Shown here in pieces: positions 8,276 through 16,855 of a stretch of 31,952 bases of DNA (the stretch's first letter is position 1; each line of letters begins with the position of its first letter). This DNA comes from CAZLKN01 sp964560135 (GTDB lineage: Bacteria > Actinomycetota > JAICYB01): positions 1 to 31,952 of the forward strand of contig CAZLKN010000035.1 in the NCBI GenBank assembly GCA_964560135.1, read 5' to 3'. A model generated the notes under the pieces. The model made no database searches. It was given only the letters and a program-made list of their open reading frames with translations, and was not told the DNA's origin. A program made the translations under genes and the position numbers.

Positions 8276-9265
8276 ATGAGAGCGATCCTGCGCCTCCGGC
8301 TGCTCGTCGCCACGCTCGCGGCGGCCGTCGTCCTGCCCGCGGCGCCGGTCGCCTCACCCGTGGCGGCCGACCCGACCGCGGAGAACCCGTGGCCCGAGCG
8401 GCAGGTACTCAACATCGCCCACCGCGGCGGCCTGCGCGAGGCGCCCGAGGAGACCCTGTACGCCTACCACCAAGCCCTGGCCAACGGCACGCACATGCTC
8501 GAGATGGACGCCTACGCCACCGCCGACGGCGAGGTGATCGTGATGCACGACGCCACGGTGGACCGCACCACCAACGGGTCGGGCCGCATCGACACCCTCA
8601 CGCTGGCCGAGATCCGTGAGCTCGACGCCGCGTACTGGTTCGTACCCGGCAGCGGCGCCACACGGAACGCCGACGAGTCACAGTACGTGTACCGGGGTGT
8701 GGCCACCGGAGACCAAGAGGCGCCCGAGGGCTTCACCGCCACCGACTTCCGGGTGCCGACCCTGAAGGAGGTGCTCGACACCTTCCCCGGGGTGCTGATG
8801 ACGATCGAGATCAAGTCGGGCGTCCCGCATACGGCGCCCTATCACGAGCGCATCGCGGAGCTGCTGGCCGACGCGGGCCGCACCACCGACACCATCGTGG
8901 TGAGCTTCGAGGACCAGCACACCGAGGCCTTCAAGCTCGTGGCCCCCGAGGTGAGCACGGCCACGCCCACCGCCACCACGGCGGCCTACTGGGCCAGCAT
9001 CCGGGGGCCCCTGCCGGGGGCCCCGAACCCCCGCTACCACGCGATGCAGGTCCCAGTGGAGTTCTCCGGGATCGAGGTCATCGATCCCGACGGCGAGTTC
9101 GTGCGCAAGGCGCACGCCAACGGTTTCGCCGTCCACGTGTGGACGATCAACGACCGGGCCACCATGGAGCGACTCCTCGACCTCGGCGTCGACGGGATCA
9201 TGACCGACCGCCCGTCGCTGCTCGCCCAGGTCCTGGCCGAAGATGGCGAGGGTTGGGTGGGTTAG
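8276..9265 (+). CDS. Secreted glycerophosphodiester phosphodiesterase
   Basis: GDPD enzymes hydrolyse glycerophosphodiesters to glycerol-3-phosphate and an alcohol. The 329-aa product has a signal peptide (Arg-rich start, then LLVATLAAAVVLPAAP, cleavage near residue 31), so it acts outside the membrane. The TIM-barrel motifs are present: NIAHRGG with His49-Arg50, APEET (usually APENT), EMDAY for the metal-binding acids (Glu76, Asp78) and VMHD with His91. VHVWTIND and GIMTDRP near the end are typical. The ATG is 5 bases after the M16C stop, so the two are probably co-transcribed. The gene converges with the acyl-CoA dehydrogenase and overlaps its end by 4 bases. Confidence 0.92.
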   Translation: MRAILRLRLLVATLAAAVVLPAAPVASPVAADPTAENPWPERQVLNIAHRGGLREAPEETLYAYHQALANGTHMLEMDAYATADGEVIVMHDATVDRTTNGSGRIDTLTLAEIRELDAAYWFVPGSGATRNADESQYVYRGVATGDQEAPEGFTATDFRVPTLKEVLDTFPGVLMTIEIKSGVPHTAPYHERIAELLADAGRTTDTIVVSFEDQHTEAFKLVAPEVSTATPTATTAAYWASIRGPLPGAPNPRYHAMQVPVEFSGIEVIDPDGEFVRKAHANGFAVHVWTINDRATMERLLDLGVDGIMTDRPSLLAQVLAEDGEGWVG

Positions 9266-10458
9266 CCGGAGGCCAGGGCCCGGGAGATCACCAGGCGCTG
9301 GATCTCGCTCGTGCCCTCGAAAAGGGTGTAGATCTTGGCGTCGCGGTGCCACTTCTCCACCGGGAAGTCCTTGATGAAGCCGTAGCCTCCGAGGACCTGG
9401 ATCGCCTGGTCGGTCACCTTCACCGCCACCTCGCCCGCCTTGAGCTTCGACATCGACCCCTCGGCCTTCGCGAAGGAGTGGCCCGCGGCGGCCATCCAAG
9501 ATGCGCGGTGCACGAGCAGCCGGGCGCAGTCGACCTCCATGGCCATGTCGGCGAGCTGGAAGGCGACCCCCTGGTGCTGGATGATCGGCACCCCGAAAGT
9601 CTTGCGCTCCTTGGCGTAGTCGACGGCGAACTCCAGCGCCGCACGGGCGATCCCGACGGCCTGGCAGGCCACGAGCGGACGGGTGATCTCGAAGGTCCGA
9701 AGGGCGTTGGACGCGCGTCCGGTGGTCTTGCCCGTGCGGGCCCGGTCGAGCTTCCCGTCGAGCTTCTCCTGGCCCCCGAGGATGTCCTCGGTCGGCACGA
9801 AGCAGTCCTCGAGCAGCACCTCGGCGGTGTGGGAGGCGCGGATCCCCATCTTCTTCTCTTTCTTGCCCGCCTTGAGGCCCGGGTTGTCTTCACGGGAGAT
9901 GATGAACGTGGCCTGACCGCGGATCCCGAGCTCGGGGTCGACGGTGGCCACGACCAGGTGGACGTCGGCGATCCCGCCGTTGGTCGCGAAGATCTTCTGG
10001 CCGTTGAGCACGTAGCCGCCGTCGACGCGCTCGGCCTTCGTCCGCAGCGAGGAGACATCGGAGCCCGCGTTCGGCTCGGTGACGCAGAAGGCCGCCACCT
10101 TCGGTTCCTCGGTGGTACCGAACATCTTCGGTGCCCACTGCATGAGCTGTTCGGGGGTGCCACCGGCGGCGAGTGCCGACAGAGGCAGCCCCGTGCCGAA
10201 GATCGCGAGCCCGATGCCGGCACAGCCCCAGAAGATCTCCTCCACGAGCAGCGCCATGGACAGCCCCGAGGGGTCCTGCTGGGTCTGGAGGTAGATGTCG
10301 GGTGCGTAGAGGCCGATCTCCGCCGCCTTCCGGATCACCGCCCAAGGGAACTCCTCGGTCTCGTCGTACTCCGGTGCGACCGGGCGGATCTCCTTCTCGG
10401 CGAACTCGTGGGCCCATTTCTGGAGCTCCTGCTGTTCCTCGGTGAGGGCGAAGTCCAT
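9262..10458 (-). CDS. Acyl-CoA dehydrogenase
   Basis: This 398-aa FAD enzyme should introduce the alpha-beta double bond in an acyl-CoA and pass electrons to ETF. It shows the standard N-terminal helical, middle beta and C-terminal helical domains. Signature CVTEPNAGSDVSSLRTKA lies in the FAD-binding middle domain, and VLGGYGFIKDFPVEKWHRDAK precedes LFEGTSEIQRL, where Glu381 is at the catalytic base position of medium- and short-chain enzymes. The exact chain length cannot be set. An insertion GKLDRARTGKTTGRASNALRTFE-like segment stands before the C-terminal domain (about residues 232-254). The ATG has AAAGGAGAA upstream and follows the ProA-like stop by 21 bases, so it is the last gene of the operon starting at 14991. 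Confidence 0.95.
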   Translation of the reverse strand: MDFALTEEQQELQKWAHEFAEKEIRPVAPEYDETEEFPWAVIRKAAEIGLYAPDIYLQTQQDPSGLSMALLVEEIFWGCAGIGLAIFGTGLPLSALAAGGTPEQLMQWAPKMFGTTEEPKVAAFCVTEPNAGSDVSSLRTKAERVDGGYVLNGQKIFATNGGIADVHLVVATVDPELGIRGQATFIISREDNPGLKAGKKEKKMGIRASHTAEVLLEDCFVPTEDILGGQEKLDGKLDRARTGKTTGRASNALRTFEITRPLVACQAVGIARAALEFAVDYAKERKTFGVPIIQHQGVAFQLADMAMEVDCARLLVHRASWMAAAGHSFAKAEGSMSKLKAGEVAVKVTDQAIQVLGGYGFIKDFPVEKWHRDAKIYTLFEGTSEIQRLVISRALASG

Positions 10459-10479
10459 CGCTCGTGTTCTCCTTTCGGC

Positions 10480-11943
10480 CTACCTGCGCTGTCTGGCCTT
10501 GCCGGTCCGGTCGCGGAAAACGTCGCGGACGGTGTACACGTCGTCTCCCGCGAGTATCCCCGACCGGCCCATCAACCGCCCCCGCTCCCAGTTCGTCAGG
10601 CCGAGCTCCGGGCGTCCCCACGCCCATTGCCCGTCGACCCAGCGCGTGAAGGCGTCCCCGACGTAGGGGGCGTCCACGCGCTCGTAGAACCGCTCGAAAC
10701 GCTGCTCCGAGGCCGTCACGATCCCGGCCACGAAGCGCGGCGACAGGCGGTTCGTCAGCTCGACCGCCTCCTGGTCGTCGCGGACCACCGCCAGCGACAC
10801 CTCCGGGGTGGCATCCCACTCCCACTCCCGGCCCAGCTCGTCGGAGGCCAGCGTGTCGGCCTGGGGCTCGGCCACCCCGCCTTCGGGCCGCTGCACCGTG
10901 ACCCGCCGCTCGAACAGCTCGTTCGGGACGAACTCCTCCGAGCCCTGCGCGACGTGCAGGCGGTGGTCCGGATCGCGTTCGGCCAGCGCGTCCAGCACGA
11001 CCGGGATCAGGTCGTGCGCGCGCCGCTGCGCGACGAGGACCACGTTGAGCGTGTTGCACACCTTCCGGTCCACGGAGTGCAGGACGGCATTGCGGGCGGT
11101 TTCGGCCGGGGCGTCGTCCGCCAGGTACAGCCAGGCTCCTCCGGTGCCGTGCAGCGACACCGGGATGCCGTGCTGGGTGGCGACGGCGCCGAGCAGCGAC
11201 ACGGCTTCTCCGGATCCCCGGGCCACCGCGAGCCGCACCCCGGGCATGGTGAACAGCGCGTGCGCGGCAGCGTGGGCCCGTGAGCGGACGAGCACCAGCG
11301 ATGCCTGCGGAAGGCCGGCGTCCCGCAGCGACGGACGGACGGCCTCTTCCTCGATCGCGATCGCGGTGCCGAGAGCGTCGGAGCCGATGCGCATCACGGG
11401 CACGTTGCCACCGCGCAGCACACCGGCGCCGTCGGCGAAGACGTTCGGACGGCCCTCGAACACGAACGCCACCAGACCCAGGGGTGCCCGGCGGCGCTCC
11501 ACGGTCCAGTCCTCGCCTTCGCGCCGCTCGACGACCTCGCCCCGGCGGCTGGGGGCCTTGGCCCATCCCCGCAGGCCCTCGATCATGGATGCGCGCATCT
11601 TCTCCGTGGCCACCAGGCGCGTCGTGGAGCGGCCGCGCTCGCGCGCCTCTTCGACGTCCCGCAGGTTGGACTCGGCGATCACCCCCCACGTGCGGTCGTC
11701 GTCCAGCCGGTCGGCGAACAGGCCGAAGAAGCGGCTGATCGCCTCGTCGGGGATCTCGCCGAGGGCGACGAACGCCTCCGCCGCACGCTCGACGGCCTCG
11801 CGGACGCGCCGGTGCTCGCCCTCGGGGACGACGAGCAGGTCGCCGGTGGCCTGCACGGCGATCAACCGGTCGCCGGGCGCGACCTCGGGCATGGGCACGA
11901 CGCTGTCGCCCACCACCACCGGCGTGCCGGGAGGGACGTTCAT
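10480..11943 (-). CDS. ProA-family aldehyde dehydrogenase (gamma-glutamyl phosphate reductase-like)
   Basis: The 487-aa product resembles glutamate-5-semialdehyde dehydrogenase (ProA) of proline synthesis. It keeps the NADP-fold block VFEGRPNVFADGAGVLRGGN (163-180) and the catalytic cysteine in DRKVCNTLNVV (Cys296), the ProA CN motif. It is about 70 residues longer than E. coli ProA, with an extra N-terminal segment, and positions near the substrate-binding block (SLHGTGGAWLYLADD) differ. No proB kinase is adjacent. It may be a true ProA or a relative acting on another acyl phosphate or aldehyde, so I give no symbol. The start ATG overlaps the trmI stop by 4 bases (ATGA), showing translational coupling. 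Confidence 0.82.
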   Translation of the reverse strand: MNVPPGTPVVVGDSVVPMPEVAPGDRLIAVQATGDLLVVPEGEHRRVREAVERAAEAFVALGEIPDEAISRFFGLFADRLDDDRTWGVIAESNLRDVEEARERGRSTTRLVATEKMRASMIEGLRGWAKAPSRRGEVVERREGEDWTVERRRAPLGLVAFVFEGRPNVFADGAGVLRGGNVPVMRIGSDALGTAIAIEEEAVRPSLRDAGLPQASLVLVRSRAHAAAHALFTMPGVRLAVARGSGEAVSLLGAVATQHGIPVSLHGTGGAWLYLADDAPAETARNAVLHSVDRKVCNTLNVVLVAQRRAHDLIPVVLDALAERDPDHRLHVAQGSEEFVPNELFERRVTVQRPEGGVAEPQADTLASDELGREWEWDATPEVSLAVVRDDQEAVELTNRLSPRFVAGIVTASEQRFERFYERVDAPYVGDAFTRWVDGQWAWGRPELGLTNWERGRLMGRSGILAGDDVYTVRDVFRDRTGKARQRR

Positions 11944-12773
11944 CGCCGCTCCTCCGCCGGGACGTCGAACCCGTCGTCGGGGGCGGCGTCCGGCCTGGGG
12001 GCCAGCCGGCGGGCCACGAGCAGGAACGCGGTATGGGCCACCATCCGGTGGTCGGGGCGCACCGAGAGCCCGTCCACGTTCCAGGTACGGTGCAGGGTCT
12101 CGAAGGTCTGCACCATCGTCCAGTCGCGGGGTCGGAGCTCTGGGACGAGCCGCTGGACCTGGGTGATCGTGGGCATGTAACAGCACAGGATCCCGCCCGG
12201 GCGCAGGCACCGCAGGATGTTCGGCAGCGCCTGCCAGGGCTCGGTCACGTCGAGCACGACGCGGTCGACCTCGACGGTCAGTTCGTCCGCGTACACGTCA
12301 CCGAGGCGCGCGTCGAGGGTGCCGAGGGTGGGATCGCCGCCGGCGTAGCGCTCGATGTTGCGCAGCGCCTTGGTCTGGTGGTCCTCCCGCACCTCGAAGG
12401 TGTGGACGATCCCCTTGGAGCCGACGGCCCGCAGCAGCGCCAGGGTGAGCGCCCCGGAGCCGGTGCCGGCCTCCAGTACCCGGGCCCCCGGCGCGATGTC
12501 GGCGTGCACCAGGATCGGGCCGAGGTCCTTCGGGTACACCACCGTCGCGCCCCGCGGCATCTTCAGCACGTAGTCGCCGAGCGTGGGGCGGAAGGCCACG
12601 AACCGCCGGTTCATCGCCGAGTGCACGATGGATCCTTCGGGCCGCCCGAGGATGTCGTCGAAGAGCACCGGACCATGGTGGGAGTGGAAGGATCCGCCGG
12701 CCTGAAGCGTCACGAGGTACCGGCGTCCGCGCGAGTCCACGAGCAGAACGAGGTCACCTTCCGCGAAGCTCAT
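11940..12773 (-). CDS. trmI: tRNA (adenine-58-N1) methyltransferase
   Basis: TrmI methylates A58 in the tRNA T-loop, using S-adenosylmethionine. The 277-aa product has an N-terminal beta domain (FAEGDLVLLVDSRGRRYLVTL) with the family marker FHSHHGPVLFDDILGRPEGS, then a Rossmann methyltransferase domain with SAM motif VLEAGTGSGALTLALL (99-114) and VVLDVTEPWQALPN, whose Asp175 is the expected catalytic residue. Length and order match mycobacterial Rv2118c, which also lies close to the proteasome genes. The ATG at 12771-12773 overlaps the end of the TtuA-like gene by 4 bases, and its own end overlaps the ProA-like gene. It is translated from a compact operon. Confidence 0.93.
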   Translation of the reverse strand: MSFAEGDLVLLVDSRGRRYLVTLQAGGSFHSHHGPVLFDDILGRPEGSIVHSAMNRRFVAFRPTLGDYVLKMPRGATVVYPKDLGPILVHADIAPGARVLEAGTGSGALTLALLRAVGSKGIVHTFEVREDHQTKALRNIERYAGGDPTLGTLDARLGDVYADELTVEVDRVVLDVTEPWQALPNILRCLRPGGILCCYMPTITQVQRLVPELRPRDWTMVQTFETLHRTWNVDGLSVRPDHRMVAHTAFLLVARRLAPRPDAAPDDGFDVPAEERR

Positions 12774-13900
12774 GCGCCCTTCCTCCGGACGAGCTCCACC
12801 ATCCGGCAGAAGGCGCACACCTCACCGGGTGTGGGCATCCCGCACGAGCTGCACGCGCCGAGGTGGATGGGCTCGTCGGATACGAAGTGCTGCTTCCCGC
12901 GCTCCAGGAAGCTCTGGTAGAAGGCGGCCTTCGTCCCGGGGGCCTGGGCCTCGAGGGTGTCCAGCGCCTGCTTGTAGCGCATCTGGGTGTTCCCGGCCAC
13001 CAACGGGCACTCCTCGACCACGTAGTCGATCCCCCGGAGGAAGGCATAGGTGGCGGTCTCCTTCTCCGACAGGCGGTGCAGCGGCTTCACCTTCTTCACG
13101 AAGCCTTGCGGGGTGGCCTCGAGCACCGGCGACTGGCGGGCGAGGTAGCCGGCGTCCCAGCGAAGCACGTTGCCGAGGAGGACGGCGGCCTCGTCGTCGA
13201 GGTTGTGTCCGATGGCGACCACGTCGAAGCCGCCGTCGGATGCGACCTTCGAGATCAGGTGCCGCTTGGTGAGCCCGCAGCCCCCGCATGTCGGCCGGCC
13301 TGTGGCCTGCGGCAGGTCGGGGACGGCGAAGCCGAGCTCTTCACGCACGTCGGTCACGACGAGCTCGGCCCCCCGCTCGTCGGCGAAGCGCTGCGAGACG
13401 TCCAGCGACTCCTTGGCGTAGTCGTCGCCGGTCCACAGAACGATGTGGTAGCCGGTGGTGTCGTAGCCGAGGTCGATGAGCACGTCCCAGAGCGCGAGCG
13501 AGTCCTTGCCCCCGGACACGGCCACCATCATCCGGTCACCGGGCGCGATCATCCGATCCTTGTCGATGGCCCGCTGTACCTGCTGGGTGAAGAAGTGCAG
13601 GAAACAGTCCCGGCAGAAGGCTGCGTTGTGACGCCGCAACTCCACGACGGCCTTGCCTTGCCGGCAGCGCCGGCACTTCGTCCGGTTCTCTCCGCGGCGG
13701 GGAGCGCCGCCGGAGATCACGGGACGGATCTCGATGTTGTCGCCGTGCTCGATCACGTCCTCCTGGGTCAGGAGGTCTTCGCCGCGGATGACCAGTACCC
13801 CCTCGGGGTCGACCCCGAGGTCGCGGAGCACCACCTTCACCTGCTTCGGACCCTCGATCTCGACCTCGCGGCGGGGGTTGCGGAGCAGCAGCGTGGCCAT
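12770..13900 (-). CDS. Sulfur-carrier (ThiS/MoaD/TtuB-like) domain fused to TtuA-type tRNA 2-thiouridine synthetase
   Basis: The 376-aa product has two parts. Residues 1-65 look like a small ubiquitin-like sulfur carrier (VKVVLRDLGVDPEGVLVIRG, then DNIEIRPVISGG), ending in Gly64-Gly65 but followed directly by the next domain. Residues 72-376 match TtuA, which thiolates U54 in the tRNA T-loop: zinc finger Cys76, 79, 96, 99; PP-loop SGGKDS (129-134) for adenylation; Cys205, Cys208 and Cys298 for a [4Fe-4S] cluster; and a second zinc finger Cys350, 353, 362, 365. In Thermus the carrier TtuB is a separate protein with a free C-terminal Gly-Gly. The ATG overlaps the M50 stop by one base and the gene end overlaps trmI by four. 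TtuA-type activity is well supported; the carrier-domain call is from pattern only. Confidence 0.87.
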   Translation of the reverse strand: MATLLLRNPRREVEIEGPKQVKVVLRDLGVDPEGVLVIRGEDLLTQEDVIEHGDNIEIRPVISGGAPRRGENRTKCRRCRQGKAVVELRRHNAAFCRDCFLHFFTQQVQRAIDKDRMIAPGDRMMVAVSGGKDSLALWDVLIDLGYDTTGYHIVLWTGDDYAKESLDVSQRFADERGAELVVTDVREELGFAVPDLPQATGRPTCGGCGLTKRHLISKVASDGGFDVVAIGHNLDDEAAVLLGNVLRWDAGYLARQSPVLEATPQGFVKKVKPLHRLSEKETATYAFLRGIDYVVEECPLVAGNTQMRYKQALDTLEAQAPGTKAAFYQSFLERGKQHFVSDEPIHLGACSSCGMPTPGEVCAFCRMVELVRRKGA

Positions 13901-14991
13901 CAGAGCCGCCCTCCCGTCCGCATGCGTTCCCGCAGGCCGTCCACATCGAGGAGGCCGATCACCGCGCCCTGGTCGTCCACGAGGATCAGGACGCCGGTCT
14001 CGTTGTCGGACAGCCGCTCGAGGGCCCGGGTGAGCGGCCGGTCGGCCCGGAAGGACAACGCCGGGCTCCATGGGACCATCAGGTCGCGCACGTGGGTGGT
14101 GGGGACGGGCTCCGCCAGTGTCTGTGGGAGCAGCACGCCGGCCAGGCGGCCGTCGTCGACCACCGCCAGAGGTCCACCGTCGGGGACCAGCCGTGAGAGG
14201 GCCGAGTCGGCGGCCACGGTGCCCGCGAAGGGGCGCGCCCACCGTCCGGCGGTCTCGTCGCCGACATCGGCGGCAAGCTTCGCGGCCCGCCGGGTCCCCG
14301 TAGCGAGGATGAGCAGGAACACGCCCACCACCGACAGCCACAGGCCCTCAGCGGCTCCGGACTGCACCCCCGGTCCCCCGACCAGCAGGAACAATACCAG
14401 ACCGAGCAGCGCCAACCCGACGCCCATGGACTGCCCGAGCCGTCCGGCGCGCATCGTCGCCCCGTACAGATCGCCGCTGCGGGCCCACAGGACGGCCCGG
14501 AGGACGCGGCCGCCGTCGAGCGGGAACCCCGGGAGCATGTTGAAGCCGGCGAGGACGAGGTTGGCTGCTCCGATCGTCCACAACAGCTGGGACCCGGCGC
14601 CTGATCCATCCCCGACGAGCGACAACGCGCTCACACCGATCCCCACGCTGACCACCGGACCCGCCAGAGCGATCACGATCTCCTGAGCGGGACGCGACGG
14701 CTCCCGCGCGATCCGGGCCACGCCCCCGAAGATGAACAGGGTGATGTCGCGGACGCCGATCCCCAGCCCGCGCGCCACCAGCGCATGCCCCATCTCGTGG
14801 GCCACCAGGCATCCGAAGAACAGCAGCGCGGAGACGATCCCGAGCGCGACGGCGAGCACCGGATTGAATCCGGCGAACACGGTCAGCGCGAAGTGGGCGA
14901 CGAGCAACGCCGCCGCCGGGAACCACGACCCATGGATCAAGAGGGGAATCCCGAACGGCCGACCGATACGGATGCCGTTTCTCAGTAACAT
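13900..14991 (-). CDS. Site-2 protease family membrane metallopeptidase (M50B) with CBS pair
   Basis: This 363-aa integral membrane protease cleaves within membranes. It has about six hydrophobic segments in the first 230 residues. The zinc site is AHEMGHAL (His65, Glu66, His69), and the third ligand is Asp159 in NMLPGFPLDGGRVLRA, a hallmark of the SpoIVFB/Rip3 group. After residue 250 a cytoplasmic CBS pair follows (PLAVVDDGRLAGVLLP; GVLILVDDQGAVIGLLDVDGL), which in this group binds nucleotides and regulates activity. The ATG is at 14989-14991. The gene heads the five-gene minus-strand operon and overlaps the next gene by one base. The substrate, often an anti-sigma factor, is not in the window. 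Confidence 0.93.
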   Translation of the reverse strand: MLLRNGIRIGRPFGIPLLIHGSWFPAAALLVAHFALTVFAGFNPVLAVALGIVSALLFFGCLVAHEMGHALVARGLGIGVRDITLFIFGGVARIAREPSRPAQEIVIALAGPVVSVGIGVSALSLVGDGSGAGSQLLWTIGAANLVLAGFNMLPGFPLDGGRVLRAVLWARSGDLYGATMRAGRLGQSMGVGLALLGLVLFLLVGGPGVQSGAAEGLWLSVVGVFLLILATGTRRAAKLAADVGDETAGRWARPFAGTVAADSALSRLVPDGGPLAVVDDGRLAGVLLPQTLAEPVPTTHVRDLMVPWSPALSFRADRPLTRALERLSDNETGVLILVDDQGAVIGLLDVDGLRERMRTGGRL

Positions 14992-15076
14992 GGCGGGTCT
15001 GCCCAGACTACCACCGTGGCGCCGCAGGTCAGCGCACCTGCGCTCCTGGCCCGGCGTCGCGTACCATGCGTCGGCT

Positions 15077-15865
15077 GTGCGAACCGTCGACTCGCCCCCA
15101 GCCCGCACCGCCGCCCTGGCCGTCTGCGTGGTCCTGTTCCTCGGGGGACAGGCCTGCGGGCGCGAGGACCCGGGCGTGTGCTCCGGCAGCGAGGTCCAGC
15201 TCCGCCGGGAGAGCCATCTGACCGTCGGCACCGACCTGTCCCATCCGCCCTTCTCGTTCCGCGACCCAGACACCGGAGAGGCGCGGGGCTTGGAGGTGGA
15301 CCTGCTCACCGCGCTGGCCGAGAAGATGAACCTCGAGGTGAGCTTCACCGACCGGACGTTGTCCGCGCTGGTCCCCGACCTGATGACCCGGCGGTTCGAC
15401 GTGGTGGCCTCCGGGTTCCGCCCCACGGAGGACCTGGCCGGACAGCTTTGCCTGACCGCTCCCGTGGCGGACGCCGACCTCGGGCTTGTGGTCCGATCCC
15501 GGTCGGCCATCGAGGACGTCGGCGACCTCGAGGGGCTGGCCGTCGCCGTTGAGCGCGCGACGCCGGCCGCCGAGTGGGCCTCCGAGAACCTCGCGGGGGT
15601 CCGGGTCGAAGCCCATCCGGCCCCCGAGGATCCCATCGACGCTCTGCGCTCCGGTGAGGTGGATGCGGCGCTGCACGACCTGCCGGTCGCCGTCCGGCTC
15701 AGCGGCGAGGATGTCCGCGTGGCGCGGACGATCCCCACCGGGCAGAGCTACGTGTTCGCGTTCCACCCGGAGAACCTCGGCCTCAAGCAGGCCCTGGACG
15801 CGGCCCTGGAGGCCATCCGGGCCGACGGGACCCACGAGCAGATCCTCGAACGGTGGCTGGGCTGA
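15077..15865 (+). CDS. Amino-acid-type ABC transporter substrate-binding lipoprotein
   Basis: The 262-aa product is a family 3 periplasmic-binding-type protein. The N-terminus is a lipoprotein signal (TAALAVCVVLFLGGQAC) with lipobox GGQAC, so it is anchored on the outer face of the membrane. The mature part starts HLTVGTDLSHPPFSFRD and continues with GLEVDLLTALAEKMNLEV, DLMTRRFDVVASGF and a C-terminal LKQALDAALEAIRADGTHEQILERWLG, all typical of the family that binds polar amino acids. The GTG at 15077 gives the signal peptide its best form. No permease or ATPase gene is next to it, so it is an orphan that may use a distant transporter or act as a sensor. The ligand is unknown. Confidence 0.88.
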   Translation: MRTVDSPPARTAALAVCVVLFLGGQACGREDPGVCSGSEVQLRRESHLTVGTDLSHPPFSFRDPDTGEARGLEVDLLTALAEKMNLEVSFTDRTLSALVPDLMTRRFDVVASGFRPTEDLAGQLCLTAPVADADLGLVVRSRSAIEDVGDLEGLAVAVERATPAAEWASENLAGVRVEAHPAPEDPIDALRSGEVDAALHDLPVAVRLSGEDVRVARTIPTGQSYVFAFHPENLGLKQALDAALEAIRADGTHEQILERWLG

Positions 15866-15875
15866 CCCCCGCCCG

Positions 15876-16811
15876 CTACCGCAGCGCTGTGTTGCCGCCG
15901 GACAGCACCAGGCCCAGACGGCCTCCCGACACCTTCCCGGACAGCACCGCCGCCAGGGGCAGGGCGCCGGACGGCTCCACCACCGACTTCGTCCGCTCCC
16001 ACAGCAGCCGCGTGGCCGCCAACGCCTGGTCGTCGGTGACGGTGACCACGTCGTCCACGAGGCGGCGGATCACCTCCCAGGGCCGCTCGCCCACGCAGGG
16101 GGCCCGGACCCCGTCGCACACCGTGTCGGGGGCCGCGTCCAGCGCTATCCGGTGGCCCGCCCGCATCGACCGGGCCAGGTCATCGGCCGCGGACGGCTCC
16201 ACGCCGACCATCCGCGTGCGCGGCCAACGGTCCTTGATCGCCGTGGCCACGCCGCTGAGGAGCCCGCCGCCACCGACGGGCACGACGACGGCGTCCAGGC
16301 GCTCGCCCTGCTCGGTGAGCTCCAGGCCCGCCGTGCCCTGGCCCGCCATCACCGCGAGGTCGTCGTAGGGATGGACCAGCGGGAGGTCGCGGTCGCGGGC
16401 GATGCGGCGCACGATCTCCTCCCGGGTGTCCGCCGTCACGCCTTCGGAGATCACCTCGGCGCCGTAGGCGCGCGCCGCGGTGAGCTTGACCGGGTTCGAG
16501 TCGGCGGGACACACGACCACCGCCGTCGTCCCGAGGGTGCGGGCGGCGAGCGCCACGGCCTGGGCGTGATTGCCGGAGGACACCGCCAGCACCCCGCGGG
16601 CACGCTGCTCCGCCCCCATCTGTATGAGCGCGTTGAAGGCTCCGCGGGCTTTGAACGAACCGGTGCGCTGCAGGTGTTCGGCCTTCAGCACGAGGTGCGC
16701 CCCTGCCAGATCATCGAGGGAACGGGAGCCCAGGACCGGGGTCGTGTGGACGTAGGGCCGGATGCGGGCCAGCGCCGCCTCCACGTCCCCGATGCGCAGG
16801 AGGTCGGTCAC
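15876..16811 (-). CDS. PLP-dependent threonine/serine dehydratase-like enzyme
   Basis: The 311-aa product is a fold-type II PLP enzyme. The Schiff-base lysine lies in RTGSFKARGA (Lys54), the Asn-binding loop is SSGNHAQAVA, and the phosphate-binding loop is PVGGGGLLSG. The C-terminal LSGGNTALR is typical. It has no C-terminal ACT domain, so it resembles catabolic threonine dehydratase (TdcB type) or serine racemase rather than regulated biosynthetic IlvA. It would convert threonine to 2-oxobutyrate or serine to pyruvate. The start is GTG at 16809-16811. It converges with the binding lipoprotein and diverges from the thioredoxin-like gene with only 44 bases between starts. Confidence 0.9.
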   Translation of the reverse strand: MTDLLRIGDVEAALARIRPYVHTTPVLGSRSLDDLAGAHLVLKAEHLQRTGSFKARGAFNALIQMGAEQRARGVLAVSSGNHAQAVALAARTLGTTAVVVCPADSNPVKLTAARAYGAEVISEGVTADTREEIVRRIARDRDLPLVHPYDDLAVMAGQGTAGLELTEQGERLDAVVVPVGGGGLLSGVATAIKDRWPRTRMVGVEPSAADDLARSMRAGHRIALDAAPDTVCDGVRAPCVGERPWEVIRRLVDDVVTVTDDQALAATRLLWERTKSVVEPSGALPLAAVLSGKVSGGRLGLVLSGGNTALR

Positions 16812-16855
16812 CTCAGCTCGTTGACCCTCCGTCCGTGCTGCGCGACCCTCCTGAC

